Shown piece after piece: positions 54,173-62,350 of a stretch of DNA of 63,499 bases. Position numbers and translations under genes: made by a program. The notes under the pieces are model-generated. The model was given only the letters and a program-made list of their open reading frames with translations. It was not told where the DNA came from and searched no databases. Position 1 is the stretch's first letter. Each line of letters starts with the position of its first letter. Source of the DNA: Glutamicibacter sp. JC586 (GTDB taxonomy: Bacteria > Actinomycetota > Actinomycetes > Actinomycetales > Micrococcaceae); contig NZ_VHIN01000006.1 in the NCBI RefSeq assembly GCF_009805585.1, positions 1 to 63,499 of the forward strand, given 5' to 3'.

Positions 54173-54213
54173 GAACTTCGGGCCCCTGATCAGGGGCCCG
54201 AAGTTCTGTTTTT
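54173..54213 (+). terminator. Strong bidirectional terminator at 54.2 kb
   Basis: A perfect 34-base palindrome (54173-54206; 17-base arms) followed by TGTTTTT, between converging genes. One of the strongest terminators in the window; it closes both the pseudokinase-like gene and the binding-protein gene, whose stop is at its edge. Confidence 0.9.
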
Positions 54214-55528
54214 ATTTGGACACTGCTGCTTGAATTTCTTTATAAGCGTTTTGTGCGGCATCACTGACGCTTTGTCGTCCGAAGAAGACTTCCATCTCGT
54301 ATCGGTAGAGCACGTCTTGAACCGCGCTGAAGCCCATCGGTGGGATCGCTTCGGTATCTTTCAATTCCTTTTCAAGGCTGGTGACGAACTTAGCTGAAGC
54401 AGTCTCAATTGAGTCGAGGTCGGCGACCACTTCTTTACGGACGTCCGTATTTGCCGGCAGTCCTCTGTCCATCTTGTTTAGCTTGCCTGCTTCTGGCGAG
54501 TTAACCATGAAGTCGATGAATTTCTTTACTTCTTCCGGGTGCTTTGTGCGACCGTAGCCTGACATCATCATCGATGACTTGTACCAGAGGCCATTATCTT
54601 CGGCCTTACCTGTATGACTTGGCAGTCGCAGTGGCACCAGATCCGAGCCTACCGCTGCCGATAGTCCGCCAAGCTGGTTACTCCACCACATGCCAAAGGC
54701 CGCCACTCCCGTACCGGTCATTGAGCGGTCGGGGCCAGCGTTCTGGTTTTCGGCCAGAACTGAGGCCTTAGGGTAGGTTCCGCCATCAAGAAGATCCTTG
54801 TGATGCTGGAAATATTTGGTCAAATCTTCCGCGGTGAATTCTAAATCGCCATTGGCTCCGGTTAGATGTTTGCCGTCTTGTCGCAGCCAAGTTTGCAGAC
54901 CGGCCGGTTCGTTAGGTGCTTCGGCACCATACTTACCATCGGATTCCTTGCTGACTTTTTCGGTGATCTCGCGGTAATCGTCCCAGGTCCAAGTCTTGTC
55001 ATCGGGCATTTCGATACCCACCTCGGCCAGCAGCTTTGGATTGGCAGTCAAGGTAAAGGAATTGATGCCAGTGGTAATGCCTACAAGTCCATCGTCGGTT
55101 GTACCGTTGGTGATTGAGACTTCTTCAAACTTGGAGACATCCACACCGGTCAGGTCCAGCAAGGCCCCGCGGTCAGCGTATTCACGCAGGAACTTGTCAT
55201 CCATCTGAATAATGTCAGGAGCGTCGTTGGAGGCCACCTGCGTTGCTAGCTTGTCCCAGTAGCCGCTCCAGTCAGAGAATTCGCCTTGGACGTCAATGTC
55301 CGGATTCTCAGCTTCAAACGCTTCGATGATTTGATTGGTGGCCTGCGCTCTTGAATCTGAGCCCCACCAAGAGAAGCGAAGCACCGTTTTTCCATCGGAG
55401 CTATCTGCGTTGCCGCTGCCCCCACACCCCGATAGGGCCAATGCCGCGACCGCGAGAAGTGCGACAGACTTACTCAAACGAGCGCCAAGATATTTTCGAC
55501 TTTTCTTCGACTGTTCCTGCTGGTCCAT
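54212..55528 (-). CDS. Orphan sugar ABC substrate-binding lipoprotein
   Basis: A 438-residue family 1 extracellular solute-binding protein; lipobox ALSGC with Cys35 after a hydrophobic signal. TVLRFSWWGSDSRAQATNQII opens the mature part (from about 49), and the family's WTWDDYREITEKVS is near 179-192. CUT1-type binding proteins normally stand before two permease genes; here it is a single gene between its promoter and a strong terminator, so its membrane partners must be encoded elsewhere. AAGGAGG precedes the ATG. Regulated by the LacI at 55.7 kb through a shared operator. Confidence 0.9.
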   Translation of the reverse strand: MDQQEQSKKSRKYLGARLSKSVALLAVAALALSGCGGSGNADSSDGKTVLRFSWWGSDSRAQATNQIIEAFEAENPDIDVQGEFSDWSGYWDKLATQVASNDAPDIIQMDDKFLREYADRGALLDLTGVDVSKFEEVSITNGTTDDGLVGITTGINSFTLTANPKLLAEVGIEMPDDKTWTWDDYREITEKVSKESDGKYGAEAPNEPAGLQTWLRQDGKHLTGANGDLEFTAEDLTKYFQHHKDLLDGGTYPKASVLAENQNAGPDRSMTGTGVAAFGMWWSNQLGGLSAAVGSDLVPLRLPSHTGKAEDNGLWYKSSMMMSGYGRTKHPEEVKKFIDFMVNSPEAGKLNKMDRGLPANTDVRKEVVADLDSIETASAKFVTSLEKELKDTEAIPPMGFSAVQDVLYRYEMEVFFGRQSVSDAAQNAYKEIQAAVSK

Positions 55529-55595
55529 GAGACTCCTCCTTGAGTGGGCCTGAAAGTGCGCCGATTCGGTAGCTGGGTATCATTTTCAGCTTTTC

Positions 55596-55643
55596 GGAAA
55601 GCGCTTGCCAAACAATCTATGTGTGACACCCATCACGAGTCAA
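55596..55643 (-). promoter_or_regulatory. Promoter and LacI operator of the binding-protein gene
   Basis: On the minus strand: -35 TTGACT (55643-55638), 18-base spacer, -10 TAGATT (55619-55614), then the operator GGCAAGCGCTTTCC (55609-55596) over the expected start point. The operator core AAGCGCTT is a typical CG-centred LacI site and matches those at 56553 and 56812. Confidence 0.75.
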
Positions 55644-55699
55644 GTGGTGCAGCGGAATCAGTCAATAACAATTGGGCATGACTCCATACCCGATTGGCA

Positions 55700-56722
55700 T
55701 CACGGTAGTCTCGTGAAAAATTCTGTGGATTCACGTAATACCGGAGTTCCAGTGACCACCATTTTCCGCGCATCACCATGACTGAGCACCATTTCACCAG
55801 CCCAACGGCCAATTTCTTCTAGTGGTAGATGGGCGGTGCTAATTGAAGGTATGACGTCCTCCAACGTTGGAATATCATCAAAACCGACAACCGCGATATC
55901 TTCGGGGACGCGAAGGCCTCTTTCTCTGATCGCACGCAGTGCGCCGAGGGCCATAACGTCAGAAACACAAAATACGCAGAGCTGTTGGTTTGAGATCTCA
56001 GCTGCGTGCGAAGCCAGGAAGTCACTCATCGCCATATATGCACCCTCACGGGAGAACGCTCCGTGAATCACGTCAACAGCACTTAGCCCAGTCCGCTTGA
56101 GCTTAGTCAGGAAACCATTGGCGCGGTCCGCCGAGGTCAACAGATTCCTGTCACCAGAAAGCACCACGAAGGACCTGTGACCCGCTCGAATTAGTTCTCC
56201 GGCAAGGTTTTCGGATGTCTTCGCATTATCTATTTGGATCCCACCAGTAGTCGCTAGCGGCTGCCCAATAACCACTACCTGGCCACCATTTTCTTGGTAA
56301 CTCTCAATGAGCCGAAGGAGCTGTTCATCCTCAGACATCCCGCGAGAACCGGAGAGGATAATTGCGTCGGTCCGCTGGGACATAAATGCCCTCACCGCTT
56401 CAATTTCCCGGGTCGGATCCGAATCAGTGCTCGCAAGTAGGACTTGTGTTCCACTATCACCTAGGCCGCGCTGAACTCCCCGGGCAATTGTTGAGAAATA
56501 TGGGTCCGCGATATCTCGCACAACCAGCCCGACCAACTTAGTGGAAGCGCGGGCAAGCGCTTGCGCTTGAGCATTGGGAAAATACCCAAGTTTCTCCGCA
56601 GCCGCACGGACTTTGTCTGAGATTTCAGGAGCAGGTTTTCTTGCGGAACCGTTAAGTACGCGCGACGCCGTCGCCAAGGAAACACCCGCTTCATTAGCGA
56701 CGTCAGTTAGTCGAATAGCCAT
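55700..56722 (-). CDS. LacI-family regulator of the sugar oxidation cluster
   Basis: A 340-residue LacI/GalR protein with the HTH at 4-24 (RLTDVANEAGVSLATASRVL) and the hinge LARASTKLVG near 58-67, then a type I periplasmic-binding-like domain. It lies between the binding-protein gene and the divergent five-gene operon. The same operator motif occurs in both promoters and once, perfectly palindromic, inside this gene. It is probably a repressor released by the cluster's substrate or an early intermediate. Confidence 0.92.
   Translation of the reverse strand: MAIRLTDVANEAGVSLATASRVLNGSARKPAPEISDKVRAAAEKLGYFPNAQAQALARASTKLVGLVVRDIADPYFSTIARGVQRGLGDSGTQVLLASTDSDPTREIEAVRAFMSQRTDAIILSGSRGMSEDEQLLRLIESYQENGGQVVVIGQPLATTGGIQIDNAKTSENLAGELIRAGHRSFVVLSGDRNLLTSADRANGFLTKLKRTGLSAVDVIHGAFSREGAYMAMSDFLASHAAEISNQQLCVFCVSDVMALGALRAIRERGLRVPEDIAVVGFDDIPTLEDVIPSISTAHLPLEEIGRWAGEMVLSHGDARKMVVTGTPVLRESTEFFTRLP
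56553..56564. promoter_or_regulatory. Perfect LacI-type palindrome inside the regulator gene
   Basis: GCAAGCGCTTGC, a perfect 12-base palindrome, centred 260 bases from the operator at 56812-56825 (close to 25 helical turns). It may be an auxiliary operator, or chance, since it encodes ordinary Gln/Ala codons. Confidence 0.45.
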
Positions 56723-56782
56723 CTCAAATCCTTATCATCCGCTTCGGGCCAGCACAAGCTTATCTTTCAAAAACACCAATGG

Positions 56783-56825
56783 TTGACACTCCAATATTGC
56801 ATCACTATCGTGGAAAGCGCATTCC
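56783..56825 (+). promoter_or_regulatory. Promoter and LacI operator of the sugar oxidation operon
   Basis: Consensus -35 TTGACA (56783-56788), 17-base spacer, -10 TATCGT (56806-56811), then the operator GGAAAGCGCATTCC (56812-56825) directly after the -10. Same architecture as the divergent binding-protein promoter. Confidence 0.8.
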
Positions 56826-56866
56826 CAAATCTGTTTCCATGTCTCACTTCAGCCCAGGAGCTTATC

Positions 56867-58033
56867 GTGACGAATACCAAAGTTCTCCGCATTGCCATGA
56901 ATGGCATTACCGGCCGCATGGGCTACCGCCAGCACCTACTGCGTTCGATTCTTCCCATCCGCGATCAAGGTGGCATCACACTGGCAGACGGATCCAAGCT
57001 CACTGTGGAGCCGATCCTCGTTGGGCGCAACGAAGATAAGTTGCGCGATCTAGCTCAAAAGCACCATGTAGAACACTTCAGCACCGACCTTGATTCACTC
57101 ATTGACGATCCGAGCATCGACATCATCTTTGACGCATCGATGACCTCTTTGAGGTACGACACTCTGTCAAAGGCCATCGCTGCAGGCAAACATATCTTCA
57201 CTGAAAAACCGACAGCCGAAACCCTCAGCGACGCAATTGATCTTGCTCGACAAGCTCAAGATAAGGGAATCACCGCCGGCGTAGTCCATGACAAGCTCTA
57301 CTTGCCGGGCCTAGTTAAGCTACGGCGGTTGGTAGATGAAGGGTTCTTCGGAAGAATTCTCTCGCTGCGAGGAGAGTTTGGATATTGGGTCTTCGAAGGA
57401 GAAATCCAAGAAGCTCAACGGCCGTCATGGAACTACCGACTCAAAGACGGTGGTTCGATGACCACGGACATGTACTGTCACTGGAATTATGTTCTGGAAG
57501 GAATCATCGGTCAGGTCAAGACCGTGACTTCAACTACCGCCACCCACATTCCAACACGCTGGGACGAAGAGGGCGAGCCCTACACGGCTACTGCAGACGA
57601 TGCAGCCTACGGCATTTTTGAACTGGAAACTCCAGCAGGCGATCCGGTGATCGCGCAAATCAATTCTTCGTGGGCGGTACGCGTTTACCGCGACGAATTA
57701 GTTGAATTCCAAATCGATGGGACCCACGGTTCTGCCGTTGCCGGCTTGAACAAGTGCGTGGCCCAGCAACGTGCCCACACTCCGAAACCCGTATGGAACC
57801 CTGACCTGCCTGTCACGGAGTCCTTCCGTGACCAGTGGTTAGAAGTACCAGCCAACGCCGATCTAGATAACGGATTCAAATTACAGTGGGAAGACTTCCT
57901 CGCTGACGTCGCGGCAGGACGTGAACATAAATATGGACTCCTCTCCGCTGCACGTGGTGTTCAGCTGGCAACCCTAGGACTGCAGTCAGCCGCCGAACGC
58001 CGGACCCTAGACATTCCGGAGATTACGCTATGA
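56867..58033 (+). CDS. Gfo/Idh/MocA-family sugar dehydrogenase
   Basis: A 388-residue NAD(P)-dependent oxidoreductase. The Rossmann motif MNGITGRMG is near 11-19 and the EKP motif is in HIFTEKPTAE, whose Lys takes part in catalysis. The start is GTG 56867, six bases after CAGGAG; an in-frame TTG upstream is actually the -35 box. Such enzymes oxidise a sugar or polyol hydroxyl to a ketone, often at C3. First gene of the operon; its stop overlaps the next start by four bases. Confidence 0.88.
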   Translation: MTNTKVLRIAMNGITGRMGYRQHLLRSILPIRDQGGITLADGSKLTVEPILVGRNEDKLRDLAQKHHVEHFSTDLDSLIDDPSIDIIFDASMTSLRYDTLSKAIAAGKHIFTEKPTAETLSDAIDLARQAQDKGITAGVVHDKLYLPGLVKLRRLVDEGFFGRILSLRGEFGYWVFEGEIQEAQRPSWNYRLKDGGSMTTDMYCHWNYVLEGIIGQVKTVTSTTATHIPTRWDEEGEPYTATADDAAYGIFELETPAGDPVIAQINSSWAVRVYRDELVEFQIDGTHGSAVAGLNKCVAQQRAHTPKPVWNPDLPVTESFRDQWLEVPANADLDNGFKLQWEDFLADVAAGREHKYGLLSAARGVQLATLGLQSAAERRTLDIPEITL

Positions 58034-59283
58034 AGGAGCTGAACTTCCCAGAACTCACGTTGGTTGACGAACACGGACAAGCCTTCACCTACACGATGAA
58101 AGGCCCCGGGAACTTCAGCCGTCCGCAAGCCCCCATCGCCTCCCGCAAGGTCTATGCAGCAGCACATGTCATCCCAAATATGGGAGCCGACAACACCCCC
58201 GGGTCGCCCGCGGTGATCGATTGGAACGCCACACTCGGGTACCGCCACGAGCTCTGGTCTTACGGACTAGGCGTTGCCGACGCGATGGATACGGCACAGC
58301 GTGGCATGGGGTTGGACTATTCAGCCACGTGCGATCTAGTCACTCGATCTGCTCAAGAAGCCGCCCTCGTTGTCCAAGAGAATCGCTATCCTGCTCTTGC
58401 CGGGCTTGGAGTGCGTGACATACTCGCTTGCGGAGTCGGAACCGACCAACTGGCAACCGATTCCGTGGAGCCTGGCCAATTACAACTTGTTATTGACGCC
58501 TACCTTGAAATGCTTCGCCTGGTAGAAGGGTCGGGAGCAAAATCCATTCTGATGTGCTCCCGCGCATTAGCTAAGGCCGCACGCACCCCTGAGGACTACC
58601 GTCAGGTCTACGGAACTCTGCTAGAAGCAGCGCAGGAACCAGTTATCCTGCACTGGCTGGGCGAGATGTTTGACCCTCAGTTGGCCGGTTATTGGGGCAC
58701 CTTTGACCTTGCCGAATCAACCGAGGTCTTCCAATCCATCTTGGAGGAATACTCGGAAAAAATTGACGGCGTCAAAGTCTCTTTGCTCAATTCAGAACAC
58801 GAGAAACAACTTCGTACGGCTCTGCCTGCTGGGGTCAGGCTCTACACCGGGGACGACTTCAACTATCCAGAACTCATTGATGGCGACGGTGAACTCCACT
58901 CCGATGCGCTACTGGGGATCTTCGCAGCAATCTATCCTGCAGCCTCAACGGCGTTACAAGCCTTCGATGCCGGGGATTCCACCCGAGGTCGCGCAATCTT
59001 GGACTCCACCCGGGAACTGGGACTACACGTCTTCAGTGCCCCGACTTTCTACTACAAGACCGGAATCGCCTTCCTTTCTTGGCTAAATGGCCACCAAAGT
59101 GGTTTCCAGATGGTGGGTGGGCTACACGCCGGACGCTCTCTACCTCACCTAGTCCGGACCTTTGTTTTGGCCGATTCAGCCGGACTACTGCTGAAACCAC
59201 AACTGGCTGCCGAACGCATGGAACAACTCCTAGCTGTATACGGAATCAAGGCACCAGACCGATCACTGACAGGAGTGTCATGA
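58030..59283 (+). CDS. DUF993 (dihydrodipicolinate synthase-like) protein
   Basis: A 417-residue protein of the DUF993 family, a TIM-barrel group distantly related to DapA-type aldolases. Features are NWNATLGYRHELWSYGLG-like text near 65-80 (here DWNATLGYRHELW), MDTAQRGMGLD near 87-97, LGVRDILACGVGTDQLA near 126-142, VILHWLGEMFDP near 206-217 and KVSLLNSEHE near 248-257. The central Lys may be the Schiff-base residue of an aldolase or dehydratase; this is inference. ATGA overlaps on both sides put it in tight coupling with its neighbours. Confidence 0.82.
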   Translation: MKELNFPELTLVDEHGQAFTYTMKGPGNFSRPQAPIASRKVYAAAHVIPNMGADNTPGSPAVIDWNATLGYRHELWSYGLGVADAMDTAQRGMGLDYSATCDLVTRSAQEAALVVQENRYPALAGLGVRDILACGVGTDQLATDSVEPGQLQLVIDAYLEMLRLVEGSGAKSILMCSRALAKAARTPEDYRQVYGTLLEAAQEPVILHWLGEMFDPQLAGYWGTFDLAESTEVFQSILEEYSEKIDGVKVSLLNSEHEKQLRTALPAGVRLYTGDDFNYPELIDGDGELHSDALLGIFAAIYPAASTALQAFDAGDSTRGRAILDSTRELGLHVFSAPTFYYKTGIAFLSWLNGHQSGFQMVGGLHAGRSLPHLVRTFVLADSAGLLLKPQLAAERMEQLLAVYGIKAPDRSLTGVS

Positions 59284-60188
59284 GTTTCGAACTTTCACTG
59301 AACACCGGCACCACCCCTAACCTCAGCCTGGAACAGGCCGTCGAAGCCGCGGCTACCGCCGGTCTAACCCACATCGGGCCCTGGCGCCACCTACTGGACG
59401 AAGCTGGTGGGGCGCAGCGTTCGGCCACCATCATCGCCGAAGGTGGACTTCAGGCCAGCACCTTATGTCGTGGTGGATTCTTGACGGCCGCTTCCGAGCA
59501 GGGACAGCAAGAAGCCCTAAAATCCAACCGAAAAGCCATCGAGGAAGCCGCCACCATTGGGGCCAATAATTTGATCATGGTTGTTGGTGGCCTACCTTCG
59601 GCGGCGCACATACTCGGTGGGACTGGCGACCCGGCCGATAAGAACATCGTTGCCGCGCGTGACCGCGTTGCACGAGCTCTTGATCAGCTCGTTCCGCTAG
59701 CTTTGGAACACGGCATTTGTCTCGTCCTTGAAGCGTTACACCCGATGTACGCAGTTGATCGGGCCGTGCTCTCAACCTTAGGTCAGGCGTTGGACCTGGC
59801 CACCGCACATCCTGCTGAAGCGGTCGGCGTTGTCGTTGATACCTTCCACGTTTTTTGGGATCCGCAGTTGCATCAGCAGATCCAACGTGCCGGCCACGAG
59901 CGTCGCCTCGTTAGCTATCAAATCTGCGACTTCAATCTACCTATTGCTAGCAATGCGCTGCAGTCACGCGGAATGATGGGTGATGGGCACATTGATTTCG
60001 AGACCATTTCACGTTGGGTGGCCACCGCTGGTTATCGCGGTCCGGTGGAAGTCGAAATCTTTAATGACCAGATCAATTCCCAGGACGCTCATCTGACACT
60101 GAACACCATGGGTGAGCGTTATGAGTCGTTGGTCCTTCCGCATCTGGAACAAGCTGCCGGCATCCAGCCGGCGAGCGCCATAAACTGA
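59280..60188 (+). CDS. Sugar phosphate isomerase/epimerase-like TIM barrel
   Basis: A 302-residue xylose-isomerase-like TIM barrel (AP endonuclease 2 superfamily). Metal ligands can be proposed: Glu in LVLEALHPMY near 146-155, Asp in VVDTFHVFWD near 184-193, His in GDGHIDF near 236-242 and Glu in VEVEIFND near 258-265. The start is the ATG at 59280 in the DUF993 stop (ATGA); the longer frame is a shadow. In oxidation-first sugar pathways such barrels act on 3-keto sugars as hydrolyases, lyases or epimerases. Confidence 0.88.
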   Translation: MSFELSLNTGTTPNLSLEQAVEAAATAGLTHIGPWRHLLDEAGGAQRSATIIAEGGLQASTLCRGGFLTAASEQGQQEALKSNRKAIEEAATIGANNLIMVVGGLPSAAHILGGTGDPADKNIVAARDRVARALDQLVPLALEHGICLVLEALHPMYAVDRAVLSTLGQALDLATAHPAEAVGVVVDTFHVFWDPQLHQQIQRAGHERRLVSYQICDFNLPIASNALQSRGMMGDGHIDFETISRWVATAGYRGPVEVEIFNDQINSQDAHLTLNTMGERYESLVLPHLEQAAGIQPASAIN

Positions 60189-60218
60189 TCTGACTTCGCG
60201 AATTCCCAGAGGAGCACC

Positions 60219-62339
60219 ATGAACCAGCACACCACCTCAGACGCCGGCCTTGAGCAGCGTTCCAAACTATCGTCAACAGCTCCTGCGGTGGTACTGGTTG
60301 GCCTGAATGGTTTTGGTCGTCAGCACCTAACAAACATCCACCGCTTGGTGGGAGAACAGAAGCTACAATTCCTAGCTGGTGTTGACCCCAAGGACCCTGG
60401 GGTTCTGGTTCGTGGCGAAGACACTGAAATTTTCTCCACCTTTGAAGAGTTCCTTGAATCGGGTCTCAAAGCAGAGATCATCATTATCTCGACCCCGATT
60501 AGTACCCATGCTGATCTAGCCATGAAGGCGTTGCAGACCGGCGCAAACCTATATTTGGAAAAACCGCCGACAGCAACGCTGGAGCAGTACGAGATCTTAC
60601 TCAAGGCTGCACAAGAAGCTGGGGTCAGAGTTCAAGTGGGTTTTCAAGCTCTGGGATCCCTAGCGCTCACTGCTGTTGATGAACTCTTTTCGGTCGGATC
60701 ACCAGATTTACCTATTGGTGAGCTTCGAGCAGTGGGGGCGAGCGGAAACTGGCAACGCACCACAGGCTATTACAACCGTTCCCCATGGGCTGGGCATCGC
60801 CAGCTCAACGGAATCGAGATTGCCGACGGTGTTGTCACCAACCCTCTAGCCCACGCGGTCGCGAGCGCTTTGCGGATTGCCGGTGCACGGCGCGCTGATG
60901 ACGTCGTTTCGATCGCCACAGATCTCTATCACGCACACGAAATTGAAGCCGATGACACCTCAGTAGTGAGAATCCAAACCAGAACGGGTATCCCCGTGAC
61001 TGCAGCCTTGACTGTCTGCGCTGAGGAACAGCAGGATCCGTGGATTACTATCTATGGCACCGAAGGCTCGGCAGTCTTGTATTACACCCGTGATGAACTG
61101 GTCATTCGCCCCAATCCAGATTCTCAGCTCCCTGAGACATCCAAGAAATTCAACCGCGTCAATCTGCTCGAAAATCTCGTTGAGGTCCGGGCAGGAACGG
61201 CGCCGCGACTGCTCAGCTCCCTCGAATCTTCTGGCGCGTTCATGCGAGTACTCGAGCAAATTCGCACCGGAACCGAGCCAGCATCCATTGGGCCTGAACA
61301 TGTCATCGCCACCGGAGAGGGCGATGAATTCCATCCGGTCATCCCAGATATCGAAGAGTTCATCAATCGAGCTGTAGCCGCACAATCGGATTTTTCTTCA
61401 CTTGCAGCCCCTTGGGCTACACGCCCCGACGCCAGTGGAAAACTTTCACTGAACAATCCTGTCACTGGCCAGCAACAGAGCATCGCTAGGCTCCGCACCG
61501 GCAAGGATATCTCTGTCACCAACTCACCTCGCCCTTTCCTCGACGAGTTAAAAACTTTGGGCGGCGTACATATCAGCGATCAACAACCTCTGGATCACAC
61601 CTGGCATCTCGGGGTTGGAGTAGCACTGCAAGATGTCAATGGAAATAATTTCTGGGGCGGACGGACCTATACCCGTGCCGACGCACGATATGTATGGCGC
61701 CACGATCACGGGCACATCAGAACAATCTCGAATTCATTCGACCGCAACACGGCTTCTCTCAGTTCGCATCTGGAGTGGGTCGGCCATGACCAGCAAGTGT
61801 TGCTCGAAGAACATCGCACGGTAGATTTCCATGCCTTCACCCATTCAGCCACACAGACACATGGGTGGATTATGGATTTTAGTTTCACCCTCAAAGCCCT
61901 AAACGAGACCGTGTCCATCGGTTCTCCTGGCTCTAATGGTCGGCGCAACGGTGGATACGGCGGTTTCTTCTGGAGGCTGCCCAAGGCCAACGGCGCAGAA
62001 ATTTTCACGGAATCGAATTCAGGTGAAGAACTAGTCCATGGGACGCGCACCCCTTGGTTAGCGTTCACCGCAGAATTTTCCGCTCAGTCGGTCAGCCTTG
62101 AAGAACGCGGCACGGGACATGGAGAGGCAACGCTCTTGTTCTGCAGCGACGATAATGATCCGTGGTTCGTCAGAAGCTCTGGATATCCCGGGGTGGGAAG
62201 TGCCTTGGCTTGGGATTCACCGGTCGTGCTAAATCCAGGTGCGTCGCTGACCCGTCAAATCCGAGTAGTGGCCATTGATGGTCGGTGTGATAAATCTACG
62301 GCTTCCACGCTGTTCCACGAATTTGGTAGAGACCACTAG
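60219..62339 (+). CDS. Gfo/Idh dehydrogenase fused to a DUF6807 (PmoA) domain
   Basis: A 706-residue fusion. Residues about 20-385 are a Gfo/Idh/MocA dehydrogenase (VLVGLNGFGRQH near 25-36, YLEKPPTATLEQ near 111-122). Residues about 430-706 match DUF6807/PmoA: RPFLDELKTLGG, DHTWHLGVG, GNNFWGGRTY, then GGFFWRLP and WLAFTAEFS. The two parts are usually separate neighbouring genes in carbohydrate clusters. The second dehydrogenase of the operon; it may act on a different carbon or a later intermediate. An SD-like GAGGAG precedes the ATG by five bases. Confidence 0.88.
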   Translation: MNQHTTSDAGLEQRSKLSSTAPAVVLVGLNGFGRQHLTNIHRLVGEQKLQFLAGVDPKDPGVLVRGEDTEIFSTFEEFLESGLKAEIIIISTPISTHADLAMKALQTGANLYLEKPPTATLEQYEILLKAAQEAGVRVQVGFQALGSLALTAVDELFSVGSPDLPIGELRAVGASGNWQRTTGYYNRSPWAGHRQLNGIEIADGVVTNPLAHAVASALRIAGARRADDVVSIATDLYHAHEIEADDTSVVRIQTRTGIPVTAALTVCAEEQQDPWITIYGTEGSAVLYYTRDELVIRPNPDSQLPETSKKFNRVNLLENLVEVRAGTAPRLLSSLESSGAFMRVLEQIRTGTEPASIGPEHVIATGEGDEFHPVIPDIEEFINRAVAAQSDFSSLAAPWATRPDASGKLSLNNPVTGQQQSIARLRTGKDISVTNSPRPFLDELKTLGGVHISDQQPLDHTWHLGVGVALQDVNGNNFWGGRTYTRADARYVWRHDHGHIRTISNSFDRNTASLSSHLEWVGHDQQVLLEEHRTVDFHAFTHSATQTHGWIMDFSFTLKALNETVSIGSPGSNGRRNGGYGGFFWRLPKANGAEIFTESNSGEELVHGTRTPWLAFTAEFSAQSVSLEERGTGHGEATLLFCSDDNDPWFVRSSGYPGVGSALAWDSPVVLNPGASLTRQIRVVAIDGRCDKSTASTLFHEFGRDH

Positions 62340-62350
62340 AAAGTTCACTT

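Noticed and set aside
56783-56866. TTG start at 56783 for the first dehydrogenase
   Set aside because: That TTG is part of the -35 box TTGACA; the GTG at 56867 has CAGGAG six bases upstream.
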